DNA from: Haloferax denitrificans ATCC 35960
GTDB taxonomy: Archaea; Halobacteriota; Halobacteria; Halobacteriales; Haloferacaceae
NCBI RefSeq assembly: GCF_000337795.1
Contig: NZ_AOLP01000008.1
Span: 248,001-312,000, forward strand
Reading direction: 5' to 3'
DNA length: 64,000 bases
Position numbers and translations under genes: made by a program. The notes beneath the pieces were generated by a model. That model was given only the letters and a program-made list of their open reading frames with translations. It was not told the DNA's origin and did no database searches. How positions within the stretch are numbered: the first letter of the stretch is position 1; every line of letters starts with the position of its first letter. Below, piece after piece: positions 32,591 through 42,317 of this stretch.

Positions 32591-32606
32591 GCCGAAATGA
32601 TTCGGC
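32591..32606. repeat. Inverted repeat directly before the importer binding-protein start
   Basis: GCCGAA-ATGA-TTCGGC, perfect 6-bp arms, ending 4 nt before ATG 32611. With the TATA-like ACTTATG at about 32576 it lies at the transcription start. It may be an operator or a 5' stem in the message. Confidence 0.45.
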
Positions 32607-32610
32607 GTCA

Positions 32611-34257
32611 ATGATGAGAGAGAGTGTCTCACGTAGAGATATACTGAAAACGACGGGTGCGTCGATACCCGTCTTGCTCGCCGGCTGTACGTCCGATTCC
32701 GGGTCCGAAACGACGACCGAGGGCGACGGCGGCGGCGGCACAACCACGAGCGGCGGAACGGGGACGTCCTCCGGTAGCTCCGACGCGACCATAAACATCG
32801 GACAGTCGCTGAACCCCGTCCGATTCGACCCGATAACACAGCTTTCGAACCCCGACGCGCTCGTCGCGAACCGGGTGTTCAGCCAGCTGTACACCTACGG
32901 GGAGGGGACCGACGTGGTCCCGAACCTCGCGACGAGCATGCCGACCATCGAGCGGGACAACACCCGCTACGTCGTCGAAATCGTCGATAACGCGATGTTC
33001 CACAACGGCGACCCGGTCACCGCCGAGGACGTGGCCTACTCGTTCCGTGCGCCCATCGAGGAGGAGACGCCCCTCCTGGGCATCTTCAGCGTCATCGACT
33101 CCGTCGAGGCAATCGACGAGACGACGGTCCAGTTCGACCTCTCGAACCCCTACGCGATGTTCCAGCACGTCCTCACCCACCAGGTCGTGCCGGAGGCCGT
33201 CCGCGAGGAGGACAAAGAGGCGTTCAGCACCCAACAGCCCATCGGGTCGGGGCCGTTCAAGTTCGTCGAGTGGGAAGAGAGCAACTACGTCACGCTCGAA
33301 CGCTGGGACGACTACTGGGGGGACGAACTGCCCAACGTCGCGGGCGTGGAGTTCACGCCGATTACGGAGTCGACGACGCGCGTCACCAACCTCCGGACGG
33401 GCGACGTGGACGTCATCGAGACCATTCCGCCCCGACTCTGGGACACCGTCGAGAGCACCGAGGACACGAGCATCTCCGAAATCGAGAGCGTCGGGTACTT
33501 CTACGTCGCGTTCAACTGCAACGAGGGGCCGACCGCCGACAAGCGCGTCCGCGAGGCCATCGACTACAGCTTCTCGATGGACGACGCGGTCGACCGCTAC
33601 ATCGACCCGGCCGGACTCCGCCAGTACGGCCCGCTTCCGGGCCCGATGGTCGAAGAGTGGGACATGCCGCTCGAAGAGTGGATGGAGATTCCGAACGACA
33701 AGGACGTCGAGCAGGCGACGGCGCTGTTCGAGGAGGCCGGCGTCCCCGCCGACTGGGACGCGAAAATTATCGTCCCGCCGGACGACAACCGCGAGAACAT
33801 CGGCCTCTCCATCGCCAACGGCATCAAGGAGGCCGGCTACGAGGCCCACGTCGAACGGCTCGACTGGGGCGCGATGCTCAGCCGCGCGTACACCGGCAAC
33901 GCCTCGGACTACAACATCTACGTCCTCGGGTGGGTCCGCTACCCCGACCCGGACGACTTCATCTACAACCTGTTCCACGAGGACTCAGAGGGCGTGAACC
34001 AGGGCGTCTACTACCGGAACGACGAGGTCATGGAGCAGATTCAGGGCGCGCGCGAATCGACCGACCGCGACGAGCGCCAACAGCTCTACCAGTCGGCCAT
34101 CTCGACGCTCTTAGAGGAGAAGGTCCACCTCCCCGCGTTCAACTACAAGAACTCCTACGGCGTGAAATCCGCCGTCAGCGACTTCCAAGTCCACCCGGTC
34201 TCGCCGCAGAACCCGCGGCTCCTCACCGACTACAACAACGTCTCGGTCGACAGATAA
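32611..34257 (+). CDS. ABC transporter substrate-binding protein, SBP_bac_5 (dipeptide type), TAT lipoprotein
   Basis: 548 aa. Twin-arginine SRRDILK (7-13), lipobox Cys26, then a Gly/Thr/Ser linker to about 52. Mature domain with family 5 hallmarks ('NAMFHNGDPVTAEDVAYSF', 'QQPIGSGPFKFVEWEESNYV', 'GVEFTPITEST'). It is the receptor for the permease pair and fused ATPase that follow. The second ATG (32614) is also possible. From neighbours the ligand may be an amide-containing compound rather than a plain peptide. This is a different receptor from the one at 255, with independent promoters. Confidence 0.92.
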   Translation: MMRESVSRRDILKTTGASIPVLLAGCTSDSGSETTTEGDGGGGTTTSGGTGTSSGSSDATINIGQSLNPVRFDPITQLSNPDALVANRVFSQLYTYGEGTDVVPNLATSMPTIERDNTRYVVEIVDNAMFHNGDPVTAEDVAYSFRAPIEEETPLLGIFSVIDSVEAIDETTVQFDLSNPYAMFQHVLTHQVVPEAVREEDKEAFSTQQPIGSGPFKFVEWEESNYVTLERWDDYWGDELPNVAGVEFTPITESTTRVTNLRTGDVDVIETIPPRLWDTVESTEDTSISEIESVGYFYVAFNCNEGPTADKRVREAIDYSFSMDDAVDRYIDPAGLRQYGPLPGPMVEEWDMPLEEWMEIPNDKDVEQATALFEEAGVPADWDAKIIVPPDDNRENIGLSIANGIKEAGYEAHVERLDWGAMLSRAYTGNASDYNIYVLGWVRYPDPDDFIYNLFHEDSEGVNQGVYYRNDEVMEQIQGARESTDRDERQQLYQSAISTLLEEKVHLPAFNYKNSYGVKSAVSDFQVHPVSPQNPRLLTDYNNVSVDR

Positions 34258-34269
34258 ACGCTCACAGTC

Positions 34270-34295
34270 GGTAACAGTTACCAAACGTTATATGC
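34270..34295 (+). promoter_or_regulatory. Palindrome and TATA box before the dppB-like gene
   Basis: GGTAAC-A-GTTACC (34270-34282) is a perfect 6-bp inverted repeat, followed by CGTTATATGC (34286-34295), a TATA box 23-32 nt before ATG 34318. The permeases can therefore be transcribed separately from the binding protein. Confidence 0.45.
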
Positions 34296-34317
34296 TCACT
34301 CCCCATCCACCCAATCA

Positions 34318-35325
34318 ATGACGACAACCGGCTACATCGGACGGCGATTACTCCAAATCGTTCCGGTCTTGCTGTTCGTCGTTACGGTCACGTTCGTCCT
34401 CATCAACTCGATACCCGGCGACCCGGTTCGCATCCTCGTCGGGCCGGCCGCCGACGCGGCGGCCATCGAGGCCGCTCGCGCGAGATACGGTCTCGACCAA
34501 CCGTTGTACATCAGGTACATCAGGTACGTCGCGGCCGTCGCCACGGGCGACTTCGGGACGAGCATCCACTACGGGGGAGTCCCGGTCACGGAGAAAATCT
34601 TCGAGCGGCTTCCGGTGACGCTTCTGCTCCTCGCGTCGAGTTTCACCCTCGCCATCGGCTCCGCGATTCCGCTGGGCATCTTCGCCGCCAAGAACCGTAA
34701 CAACGGCTACGACCACCTCGCTCGCATCACGTCGCTCATCGGCGTCAGCACGCCCAGCTTCTGGGTCGGGCTGTTGCTCATCATCGTGTTCGCGTACTAC
34801 GGCGACCTCCTGCCGCCGAGCGGACTCGTCATGCCGTGGGCCGACCCCGCGTCGGTCGACGGCGCGACGTCGAGACTGGACGTACTCGCGACCGCGGCGT
34901 CGCATCTGATACTCCCCTCTATCACGCTGGGGACGCTCCAGATGGCGGCCATCACGCGCATCGAGCGGTCGTCGATGCTCGAAGTGCTCAACAAGGACTA
35001 CGTCCATCTCGCCCGCGCCTACGGCGTCTCCGAGCGGACGATTCTCCGGCGGCAGGCGTTCAAGAACGCGCAACTGCCGGTGCTCACCGTCATCGGCATC
35101 CAGATGACGACGGCCCTCGGCGGCGCGGTGCTGACCGAGACGGTCTTCAACATCAACGGGATGGGGAACCTCATCATCACCGCGGTCCGGGCGCAGGACT
35201 ACCAGCTCATCATGGGCACGACGATATTCTTCGCCATCGTGTTCGTCCTCGGCGTGCTCGTCGTGGACGTGCTGTACGCGGTCATCGACCCGCGCATCTC
35301 CTACGGGGGCGGTGCCGGTGAGTGA
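34318..35325 (+). CDS. ABC transporter permease (DppB/OppB type)
   Basis: 335 aa with six predicted helices. N-terminal 'IGRRLLQIVPVLLFVVTVTFVL', then PGDPV and 'ARYGLDQPLYIRY' as in DppB. The EAA loop is 'LARAYGVSERTILRRQAFKNA', and the C-terminal half has 'GAVLTETVFNINGMG'. Forms the membrane channel with the next gene product. Its stop overlaps the start of the next gene, so translation is coupled. Confidence 0.93.
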   Translation: MTTTGYIGRRLLQIVPVLLFVVTVTFVLINSIPGDPVRILVGPAADAAAIEAARARYGLDQPLYIRYIRYVAAVATGDFGTSIHYGGVPVTEKIFERLPVTLLLLASSFTLAIGSAIPLGIFAAKNRNNGYDHLARITSLIGVSTPSFWVGLLLIIVFAYYGDLLPPSGLVMPWADPASVDGATSRLDVLATAASHLILPSITLGTLQMAAITRIERSSMLEVLNKDYVHLARAYGVSERTILRRQAFKNAQLPVLTVIGIQMTTALGGAVLTETVFNINGMGNLIITAVRAQDYQLIMGTTIFFAIVFVLGVLVVDVLYAVIDPRISYGGGAGE

Positions 35326-36298
35326 TTCGACGGCCGCCGTCGGCGACTCGGCTCACACGGGCGGCGTCGCGGACGCCGACGAGCGCTCCGCCGTCTCGCG
35401 CACGTCGCAGGTCGTCCGACAGCTCAGGCGCAACTCGGCGTCGCGCGTCGGCCTCTACGTCATCGGGCTCGTGACGCTCGTCGCGCTGGTGACGACCATC
35501 GACGCCGACCTGTTCGACTACCAGTTCGCGGCGACGTTCTGGTACCACCCGGAGAACGACCCGGCCGGGAGCACCATCCTGCTCCCGCCGGTCGGCATCG
35601 AAAACAGCTTCGGGACGGGGACGTGGGCGCATCCGCTCGGGACGGACCACCGCGGCCGCGACGTCCTCGTCAGGCTGGTGTACGGAACGCGAATCGCCGT
35701 TCAGGTGGGTCTCATCGCGACGGGCATCGGGATGACCATCGGGACGGTCGTCGGCGCGGTCTCCGGCTACTACGGCGGGTGGGTCGACGACGTGCTCCAG
35801 CGCTTCGTCGAATCGCTGTACGCGATTCCGTTCCTCATCCTCGTCATCGCCATCATGTCCGCGTTCGGCCGCGAGCTCGGCATCGCCATCATCGGCGTCT
35901 CCATCACGACGATTCCGGTGTTCACGCGGCTGATTCGCTCGCAGGTGCTGAGCGTCCGGGAGATGGAGTACGTCGAGGCCGCGAAGGCCGCCGGCGTCCG
36001 CGACCGCCACATCATCTTCCGCCACATCATCCCCAACAGCTTCGCGCCGGTGCTCGTCCAGTCGACGCTTCAGGTCGGCGTGAACATCCTCATCGTCGCG
36101 TCGCTGTCGTTCCTCGGGTTCGGGGTCCAACCCCCGACGCCGTCGTGGGGGCAGATGCTCGCCCACTCGCGGCAGTACATGATCGTCAACCCGTGGTTCA
36201 GTCTCTGGCCCGGCCTCGCGATTCTCGCGACGGTCGTCGGCTTCAACCTGCTGGGCGACGGCCTGCGCGACGCAATCGACCCGCGGTCGAACGACTGA
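35312..36298 (+). CDS. ABC transporter permease (DppC/OppC type)
   Basis: 328 aa. A long hydrophilic N-terminus (about 45 residues) leads to the first helix, then 'HPLGTDHRGRDVLVRLVYGTRIAV', the diagnostic OppC segment, and the EAA loop 'YVEAAKAAGVRDRHIIFRHI'. It ends 'LGDGLRDAIDPR', also characteristic. The start is a GTG: 35312 (overlap 14 nt with the upstream gene) or 35318 (overlap 8 nt). Both are compatible with coupling. About 180 bp of unassigned sequence follow before the ATPase gene. Confidence 0.92.
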   Translation: MPVSDSTAAVGDSAHTGGVADADERSAVSRTSQVVRQLRRNSASRVGLYVIGLVTLVALVTTIDADLFDYQFAATFWYHPENDPAGSTILLPPVGIENSFGTGTWAHPLGTDHRGRDVLVRLVYGTRIAVQVGLIATGIGMTIGTVVGAVSGYYGGWVDDVLQRFVESLYAIPFLILVIAIMSAFGRELGIAIIGVSITTIPVFTRLIRSQVLSVREMEYVEAAKAAGVRDRHIIFRHIIPNSFAPVLVQSTLQVGVNILIVASLSFLGFGVQPPTPSWGQMLAHSRQYMIVNPWFSLWPGLAILATVVGFNLLGDGLRDAIDPRSND

Positions 36299-36478
36299 CG
36301 ATGAACGGACGACACCACTCACCGACCGTTCGCCGCGGGGCCGGGAGTCGCCCGGCCCCCGCCAGTCGCTCGCCCGCCGAACTATCGCTCCCTACTCGGG
36401 GCGGCGTCGGAACTCGCTCTCGCGGTTCTGCAGAGGCACCCATCTCACGCACCGACGCCCCCCACGATTCCACGACCA

Positions 36479-38959
36479 ATGTCTGATACGCTACTCACCG
36501 TCCGCGACCTGCACACCCACTTCCGCACCGACGCGGGGACCGTCCGGGCCGTCGATGGTATCTCGTTCGAGGTACAGCGCGGCGAAGTGCTCGGTATCGT
36601 CGGCGAAAGCGGCGCGGGAAAGAGCGTCGCGGCGCGGAGCGTCATGCGCCTCATCGACTCGCCGGGCGTCATCGTCAACGGCGAGGTCCGCTTCGAAGAC
36701 GACCTGCTCGTCGGCGTCGAGCGCGGCGACGGCCCCGACGACGAACCCCGGCAGGACCCCGAGATGCTGTCCAGCCGCGAGATTCGCGAGCGCATCCGGG
36801 GCCGCGAAATCGCGATGATATTTCAGGACCCCACGGAGAGCCTCAACCCGGTGTTCACCGTCGGCGAGCAGTTGAGCGAGATTATCGGGCTCAACCGCGA
36901 CGTGTCGGCGGCAGAGGCCGAGGCCATCGCCGTCGAGCGCCTCCGCGAGGTCGGAATCCCCGAGGCCGAACGCCGGATGGACGACTACCCCCACGAGTTC
37001 TCCGGCGGGATGCGCCAGCGCGTCCTCATCGCGATGGCGTTCGCGTGCGAACCGAGCCTCGTCATCGCCGACGAGCCGACCACCGCGCTCGACGTGACCG
37101 TCGAGGCGCAGATTCTCGACCTCGTGAAGGACCTCGCGGCGCGCTACGACACGTCGTTCGTCTGGGTCACCCACGACATGGGCGTCGTCGCCGAGATATG
37201 CGACCGCGTGGCCGTGATGTACCTCGGCGAAATCGTCGAGCAGGCGACCGTCGACGACCTCTTTCACGACACGAAACACCCATACACCGAGGCGCTCCTC
37301 GGGTCGATTCCCCGGCCCGATCGCGACGTGGACGGCCTGTCGCCCATCGAGGGCATCATGCCGGAAGCCATCAACCCCCCGCAGGGCTGTCGCTTCCACA
37401 CGCGGTGCCCGCACGCCCGAGAGGCGTGTCTGCACGCCCACCCCGACGCCCGGCGCGTCGACGGCGGCGGCGACGAAGACGGTGACGTGGCGATGCCGAC
37501 CGCCGACGGCACCACCGTCACCGAAGTCGCCGCGGCCTCGTCCCACCGGGCGGCGTGCCTGCGAAACGACTCGTTCGCCGAGGCGGGCTACTGGGAGAGC
37601 GCCCCGCTCGACGACGCCGAGTCGGAGTCGGCCTCGAACGCCGCAGAGTCAGCTTCCGCCTCCGCAGGTGACACCGCCGATGCCGACACCTCCACCGGGT
37701 CCACCTTCGACCCCGACGCCGACCCGCTCCTCAGCGTCCGCGACCTGCGGAAGTACTTCGACGCGAGCGACGGCTTCCTCGACCGCCTCCGGTTCGACCG
37801 CGACGCGGGACTGCTCCCCTTCTCTGCCGACCGCGAGTACGTCCGCGCGGTCGACGGCGTCTCGTTCGACATCCTGCCGGGCGAGACGCTCGGCCTCGTC
37901 GGCGAGTCCGGCTGTGGGAAGTCCACGCTCGCGCGGACGCTCCTCCGGTTGGTCGACCCGACCTCCGGCGACATCGTCTTCGACGGGGAGAACCTCGCCG
38001 ACCTGTCGAAAGAGGAGCTTCGGAAGCGCCGCAAGCGCATGCAGTTCGTCTTTCAGGACCCGCAGGCGTCGCTCGACCCGCGGATGACCGTCGGCGAAAT
38101 CGTCGAGGAGCCGATGCAGGCCCACGGGCTCTACGAGGACGACCGCGAGGGGCGGGCGCGCGAACTGCTGGAGACGGTCGGCCTCGACGCCGACCACTAC
38201 AACCGCTACCCGCACCAGTTCTCCGGCGGCCAGCGCCAGCGGGTCAACCTCGCGCGGGCGCTCTCGGTCGACCCCGACTTCATCGTCTGCGACGAGCCGA
38301 CCTCGGCGCTCGACGCGTCGGTGCAGGCGCAGGTGCTCAACACGATGAAGGAGCTCCAAGACGAGTTCGGGCTGACGTACCTCTTTATCAGCCACGACCT
38401 GAGCGTCATCCGCCACGTCTGCGACCGCGTGGCCGTGATGTACCTCGGCGAACTGGTCGAACTCGCCGACAAGGACGACCTGTTCGAGTCGCCGAAGCAC
38501 CCCTACACCCGGGCGTTACTCTCGTCGATTCCGGTTCCCGACCCGCGGGTGTCCCGCGAGACCGTCCCGCTGTCCGGCGACGTGCCGTCGCCGATTCACC
38601 CGCCGAGCGGCTGTCGGTTCCACACCCGGTGTCCGAGCCTCGTCGCCCCGGACGGACTCGACCTCGGCGACGACGAGTGGGACCGCGTACGCCGGTTCGT
38701 CAGAGCCGTCCAGCGCGAGTCCCCGGACGTCGCCGCCGCCGACGCACAGACGACCTACTTTCCCGACGGCCTCCCCGCCGGCGACGCGGGCGCGACCGTG
38801 GAGCGCGCGCTCTCGCTCGCATCCGACGGCGCGTGGCGCGACGCCGCGTCGCTCCTGACGGAGACGTTCGTCGAGCCGAGCGTCTGCACCTCCGAGGTGC
38901 CGACGCTGGAGTCGCCCGACGGACTCGACCGTATCGTCAGCTGTCACCACTACTCCTGA
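36479..38959 (+). CDS. Fused dipeptide ABC transporter ATPase (DppD-DppF type, two nucleotide-binding domains)
   Basis: 826 aa carrying both ATPases of an Opp/Dpp importer in one chain. Domain 1: Walker A GESGAGKS (42-49), signature FSGGMRQRV, Walker B '[12 protein letters not shown]'. It is followed by a cysteine-containing oligopeptide C-terminal segment ('[14 protein letters not shown]') and an Ala/Asp/Ser-rich linker of about 50 residues. Domain 2: Walker A GESGCGKS (475-482), signature [17 protein letters not shown], again with '[14 protein letters not shown]'. The last 110 residues are unlike standard DppF. Both domains appear catalytically intact. Works with the permeases at 34318 and 35312. 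Confidence 0.93.
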   Translation: MSDTLLTVRDLHTHFRTDAGTVRAVDGISFEVQRGEVLGIVGESGAGKSVAARSVMRLIDSPGVIVNGEVRFEDDLLVGVERGDGPDDEPRQDPEMLSSREIRERIRGREIAMIFQDPTESLNPVFTVGEQLSEIIGLNRDVSAAEAEAIAVERLREVGIPEAERRMDDYPHEFSGGMRQRVLIAMAFACEPSLVIADEPTTALDVTVEAQILDLVKDLAARYDTSFVWVTHDMGVVAEICDRVAVMYLGEIVEQATVDDLFHDTKHPYTEALLGSIPRPDRDVDGLSPIEGIMPEAINPPQGCRFHTRCPHAREACLHAHPDARRVDGGGDEDGDVAMPTADGTTVTEVAAASSHRAACLRNDSFAEAGYWESAPLDDAESESASNAAESASASAGDTADADTSTGSTFDPDADPLLSVRDLRKYFDASDGFLDRLRFDRDAGLLPFSADREYVRAVDGVSFDILPGETLGLVGESGCGKSTLARTLLRLVDPTSGDIVFDGENLADLSKEELRKRRKRMQFVFQDPQASLDPRMTVGEIVEEPMQAHGLYEDDREGRARELLETVGLDADHYNRYPHQFSGGQRQRVNLARALSVDPDFIVCDEPTSALDASVQAQVLNTMKELQDEFGLTYLFISHDLSVIRHVCDRVAVMYLGELVELADKDDLFESPKHPYTRALLSSIPVPDPRVSRETVPLSGDVPSPIHPPSGCRFHTRCPSLVAPDGLDLGDDEWDRVRRFVRAVQRESPDVAAADAQTTYFPDGLPAGDAGATVERALSLASDGAWRDAASLLTETFVEPSVCTSEVPTLESPDGLDRIVSCHHYS

Positions 38960-38960
38960 A

Positions 38961-38977
38961 AAAGCGCCGCCGGCTTT
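38961..38977. terminator. Bidirectional terminator between convergent ATPase and deacetylase genes
   Basis: AAAGC and GCTTT arms with a GC-rich centre. Read on the minus strand it is a GC-rich stem ending in GCTTTTT, which suits the CE4-like gene ending at 38987. Confidence 0.45.
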
Positions 38978-38986
38978 AGTTCGCCC

Positions 38987-39850
38987 TCACGCCGACCCGA
39001 ACCGGTCGGCGACTTCGGCCACGGTTTCGAAGGCGATTCCCGGCGCGTCGGCGACGTGTTCGACGAACGATTCGAGCCGGGCGAGCCGGTGTGACTGCCC
39101 GATGACCTGCGGGTGCATCGTGAGGACGAACACGCCGCCGTCGACGTTGTCGACCATCCAGTCGAACTGCTCGCGCCACTGGCGGAACACCGCTTTCTCG
39201 TTCGCGTAGCCCCGCTTGCGGTTGAACGCGAACGCCGGGAAGTCGTCGCGTTGCCACGAGACGGGCACCTCGACGATGTCGGTCTCGGTGCCGCGCTCGA
39301 AGGGGGCGTCGGCGGGCGCGGCCCACCCCTCGCGGACGCGGTACGGCTCGAAGTCGGTCGCCATCTGGCTGGAGTCCCACTCGAAGCCGAGTTCGTCGAG
39401 GATGCCGAGCGTGTGGGTCGAGAAGTCCCACGAGGGCGAGCGGTAGCCGGTCGGCCGCCGGCCCGTGAGGTCCACGATGCTCTCGACGCCGCGTTTCACG
39501 TCGTCGTACTCCGCCTCTCTCGACTCGTACTGTCCCGGGCGGGTGTGCGACCAGCCGTGGTGCTGGATATCGTGGCCGCGGCTCCACACCTCCTCGGCGG
39601 CCTCGGGAAAGCTGTCGATGGTGTGGCCCGGCGTGAACCACGTGGTCTCGACGCCGACCTCGTCCAAGAGGTCGAGGACGCGGGGTGCGCCCACGTCGAC
39701 GCCGAAGAGTCCTCTCGACAGTTTCGTCGGGCTGTCCGGCGACTCGAAGGAGTGTATCCACGAGGAGACGCCGTCGAAGTCGAACGTGAGGCAGACGCTG
39801 TGGTGAGTCACGTTTCGACGTACGAAAATCGATGTGATAGCTGTTTCCAT
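38987..39850 (-). CDS. Polysaccharide deacetylase family protein (HpPgdA / cyclic-imidase-like)
   Basis: 287 aa CE4-type fold. Seen: LTFDFDGVSSW with the catalytic/metal Asp pair, 'LSRGLFGVDVGAPRVLDLL', 'TTWFTPGHTI', 'GHDIQHHGWSHTRP' with metal His residues, GYRSPSWDFS and TMHPQV. This series follows H. pylori PgdA and, in the same subfamily, bacterial cyclic imide hydrolases and PuuE-type allantoinase. No signal peptide, and archaea lack bacterial peptidoglycan, so an imidase-like role on a small molecule is more plausible than wall deacetylation. ATG 39850 is the first before the domain. On one strand with the LLM gene, 45 bp apart. Confidence 0.85.
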   Translation of the reverse strand: METAITSIFVRRNVTHHSVCLTFDFDGVSSWIHSFESPDSPTKLSRGLFGVDVGAPRVLDLLDEVGVETTWFTPGHTIDSFPEAAEEVWSRGHDIQHHGWSHTRPGQYESREAEYDDVKRGVESIVDLTGRRPTGYRSPSWDFSTHTLGILDELGFEWDSSQMATDFEPYRVREGWAAPADAPFERGTETDIVEVPVSWQRDDFPAFAFNRKRGYANEKAVFRQWREQFDWMVDNVDGGVFVLTMHPQVIGQSHRLARLESFVEHVADAPGIAFETVAEVADRFGSA

Positions 39851-39894
39851 GCCGCACCCAAACGCTGGCGGCCTATCGTCTCTCGTCCCGCGAG

Positions 39895-40848
39895 CTACCG
39901 AAACGCCGGCGCGACGTGCTCGGCGAACAGTTCGGCGCTCGTCGTCTCGGGGAAGTCGACGAACTCGACGACGACTTCGCCGAAGCCCATGTCGGCGAAC
40001 GTCTCCAGTCGCTCGCGGACCTGTTCGGGCGTGCCGACGAGCGGATACTCGCTGTCGGCGACGTTCTCGGGCTTGAACCGCGGGAAGTGCTCGTCGAGGA
40101 GGGCGTCGAGTTCCGCCTCGTCCTCGCGTAGCAGACACCGCGCGAACCACGAGCGCTCTATCTCCTCGAACGGCCGGCCGTAGCCCTCGCAGTGGCGTTC
40201 GAGCACGTCCAGTTTGTGTTGCATCACCTCCGGCGGTCCCCAGAAGTTCCACGAGTCGGCGAGTTGGGCGGTGATTCGGAGCGTGAACGACTCGCCGCCG
40301 CCCCCGACCATGATTGGCGGGTGCGGGTCGGAAACGGGATGCGGCCGGCACATCGCCTCGTCGAGGCTGTAGTAGTCGCCGTCGAAGCTGACCGTCTCCT
40401 CGGTCCACAGGCGCTTGAGCATCCGAATCGACTCCTCCAGCATCCGAAGGCGGGTCGGCGCGTCCGGCCAGTCGTAGCCGTAGGCCCGCGCCTCGCTCTC
40501 CTTCCAGCCGGCTCCCATGCCGAGTTTCAGTCGCCCGTCGCTCACGGCGTCGAGCGTGGCGGCCTGCTTGGCGAGGAGCGCCGGGTTCCGGAAGTGGTTG
40601 TTCACCGTCTTCGGGTAGAGGTACACGTCTTCCGTCTCGCGGGCGATGGCGGCCAGCGTGACGAAACACTCCGTCGTCGGGCCGCTCCCGGTCATGACGT
40701 GGTCGGGGACGGCGACGCCGTCGAAGCCGAGGCCCTCCATCGCCACGGCGAACTCCGCCTGCGCGTCCCACGAAATCTCGTCGCAGAACGCCAACTGAGA
40801 GTGAACGGAGTCGCCGGCGCTGGTCGGAACGTTGACTGCGAACTGCAT
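39895..40848 (-). CDS. LLM-class F420-dependent oxidoreductase
   Basis: 317 aa luciferase-like monooxygenase fold. 'MEGLGFDGVAVPDHVMTG', 'VYLYPKTVNNHFRNPALLAKQAATLD', 'GRLKLGMGAGWKESEARAYG' and 'HPPIMVGGGGESFTLRI' mark the F420/FMN pocket. It is related to, but clearly diverged from, the LLM protein at 21742. Probably an operon with the downstream CE4-like gene (45-bp gap). It would oxidise or reduce an intermediate of the amide pathway. Pyrimidine and nitrilotriacetate degradation use LLM enzymes, so a ring-opening step is possible. Confidence 0.87.
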   Translation of the reverse strand: MQFAVNVPTSAGDSVHSQLAFCDEISWDAQAEFAVAMEGLGFDGVAVPDHVMTGSGPTTECFVTLAAIARETEDVYLYPKTVNNHFRNPALLAKQAATLDAVSDGRLKLGMGAGWKESEARAYGYDWPDAPTRLRMLEESIRMLKRLWTEETVSFDGDYYSLDEAMCRPHPVSDPHPPIMVGGGGESFTLRITAQLADSWNFWGPPEVMQHKLDVLERHCEGYGRPFEEIERSWFARCLLREDEAELDALLDEHFPRFKPENVADSEYPLVGTPEQVRERLETFADMGFGEVVVEFVDFPETTSAELFAEHVAPAFR

Positions 40849-40970
40849 ACGAACGGCTCACGCGCGACCACGAAAACAGTTACCACTTCACTCGCTTCTT
40901 CACTGTCCCACTCGCTTCCTCACTCGCCGCCACCCCAACACGTACTACGGTCCGAGCCGTCTCGAACCAC

Positions 40971-41696
40971 ATGACGGACCACCAGCGCGCGGCAATCGTG
41001 ACCGGCGCGTCCAGCGGTATCGGACGGGCGGTCGTCGAGCGACTCCGAGCGGACTACGACTACGTCGCCTGCTTCGATATCGAGACCGGCGAGGCCGACT
41101 GGGACGACGAAAGCGTTCGCGAGTTCGCGGTCGACGTTCGCGACCCCGACGCGGTCGCGGACGCGGTGGCGGCGGTCGAATCGGTCGCCGACGTGGCGGC
41201 GCTCGTGAACAACGCGGGCATCTCGCGGGCGGTCTCCCTCGCGGACCTCGACCCCGACGAGTGGGACCGCGTCCTCGACGTGAACCTCAAGGGCCAGTAC
41301 GTCGTCGCCCGCGCCGTCGCGCCGGGCATGGTCGACCGCGGCGAGGGTGCCATCGTCAACGTGTCGAGCGTCGCCGGCCTCCGAGGGAGCGCGACCGGCG
41401 GCGTCCACTACTCCTCGTCGAAGGCGGGCGTCTTCGGGCTGACGAAGGGTCTGGCGAAACAGCTCGGTCCCGAGGTGCGCGTCAACTGCGTCGCGCCGGG
41501 ACTCGTCGAGACGCCGCTTCTCACCGAGTCGAACCTCTGGACCGAGGCGGCGCTCGCCGAGTACGCCGCCGACCTCCCGCTCGAACGCATCGGAACGCCC
41601 GAGGAAGTCGCCGACGTGGTCGCGTTCCTCTGCGACGGCGCGGGCTACATGACGGGTACGGTGTTGACCGTCGACGGCGGGTCGATGCTCCGGTGA
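40971..41696 (+). CDS. SDR family oxidoreductase
   Basis: 241 aa classical SDR: TGASSGIGRA, a second-strand Asp (CFDIETG) favouring NAD, NNAG, Ser in NVSSVAG, YSSSK with catalytic Tyr/Lys, and TVDGGSML at the C-terminus. Divergent from the LLM/deacetylase pair across 122 bp. Resembles 3-oxoacyl-ACP-reductase-like sugar dehydrogenases, so it could belong either to the amide pathway or to rhamnose metabolism. Nothing in the sequence fixes the substrate. Confidence 0.88.
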   Translation: MTDHQRAAIVTGASSGIGRAVVERLRADYDYVACFDIETGEADWDDESVREFAVDVRDPDAVADAVAAVESVADVAALVNNAGISRAVSLADLDPDEWDRVLDVNLKGQYVVARAVAPGMVDRGEGAIVNVSSVAGLRGSATGGVHYSSSKAGVFGLTKGLAKQLGPEVRVNCVAPGLVETPLLTESNLWTEAALAEYAADLPLERIGTPEEVADVVAFLCDGAGYMTGTVLTVDGGSMLR

Positions 41697-42317
41697 CGCG
41701 TTGAGTGATTGCGGCCGCGGTCGGTCTGGCCCATCGCCCGGACCGAGCGGACATCTCAATAATATAAAATATCTGGCTATACTCTATTTCTTATACTTTT
41801 GTCGAACGGTCGGTCGACTTCGGACACGTCGTCGTCTGCGGTCGCTTCGAGTCTCGCTCTCGGTTCTGTTTCGACCGATTCGCCCGTTTCGAGCGTCGAC
41901 GTCGGTCTCGTCTCGACGTTCACGTTTCCGTGGTGACTCCAGTCTCTCCTCTCCGCGGGCGTTCGAGTAAGGACCGACTGCGAGCGCCCGATATAGTTCA
42001 TTTGCCCCGTGATTCCCCCGTTTTCGACGACGAACCTGATGACTGGTGGTCGTCTTATTCGAGACGGATTTCGTCGTGACTGGGGTTATTCTCCGAAACT
42101 GGCGAACCGAGCGTTCGAAGCGACTGAGACGACGGTTTCGCGCCGATGTGGGGGTCAGTTGGCTCTCAAAGACACGACCCGTTGTGATTACTCAAAATAC
42201 AGTACTGTCTGCTTAATAGTCGGGAAGCCAATATTTATCTCCCCGTTCGTCCCGCAACGTTGAGCCTTTCAAAACATATTACGCCGCCGGCGCTGTACCG
42301 GACGCTCGGGCACAACC
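41697..42317. other. 621-bp gap, AT-rich at its left end, no supported gene
   Basis: 41757-41810 is strongly AT-rich (AATATAAAATATC and similar) and could carry promoters in both directions. A 74-codon minus-strand frame (42001-41777) has no recognisable motif. CAATATTTATCT at about 42229 is a plausible TATA box, but it is 80 nt before the next gene. Confidence 0.5.

Noticed and set aside
36301-36478. Small Arg/Ser-rich frame between the DppC-like and fused ATPase genes
   Set aside because: Starts 3 nt after the DppC stop, but its composition is unlike haloarchaeal proteins and no family is recognisable.
41777-42001. 74-codon minus-strand frame in the gap after the SDR gene
   Set aside because: Moderately acidic, but no motif or conserved context, and it spans the AT-rich stretch at one end.
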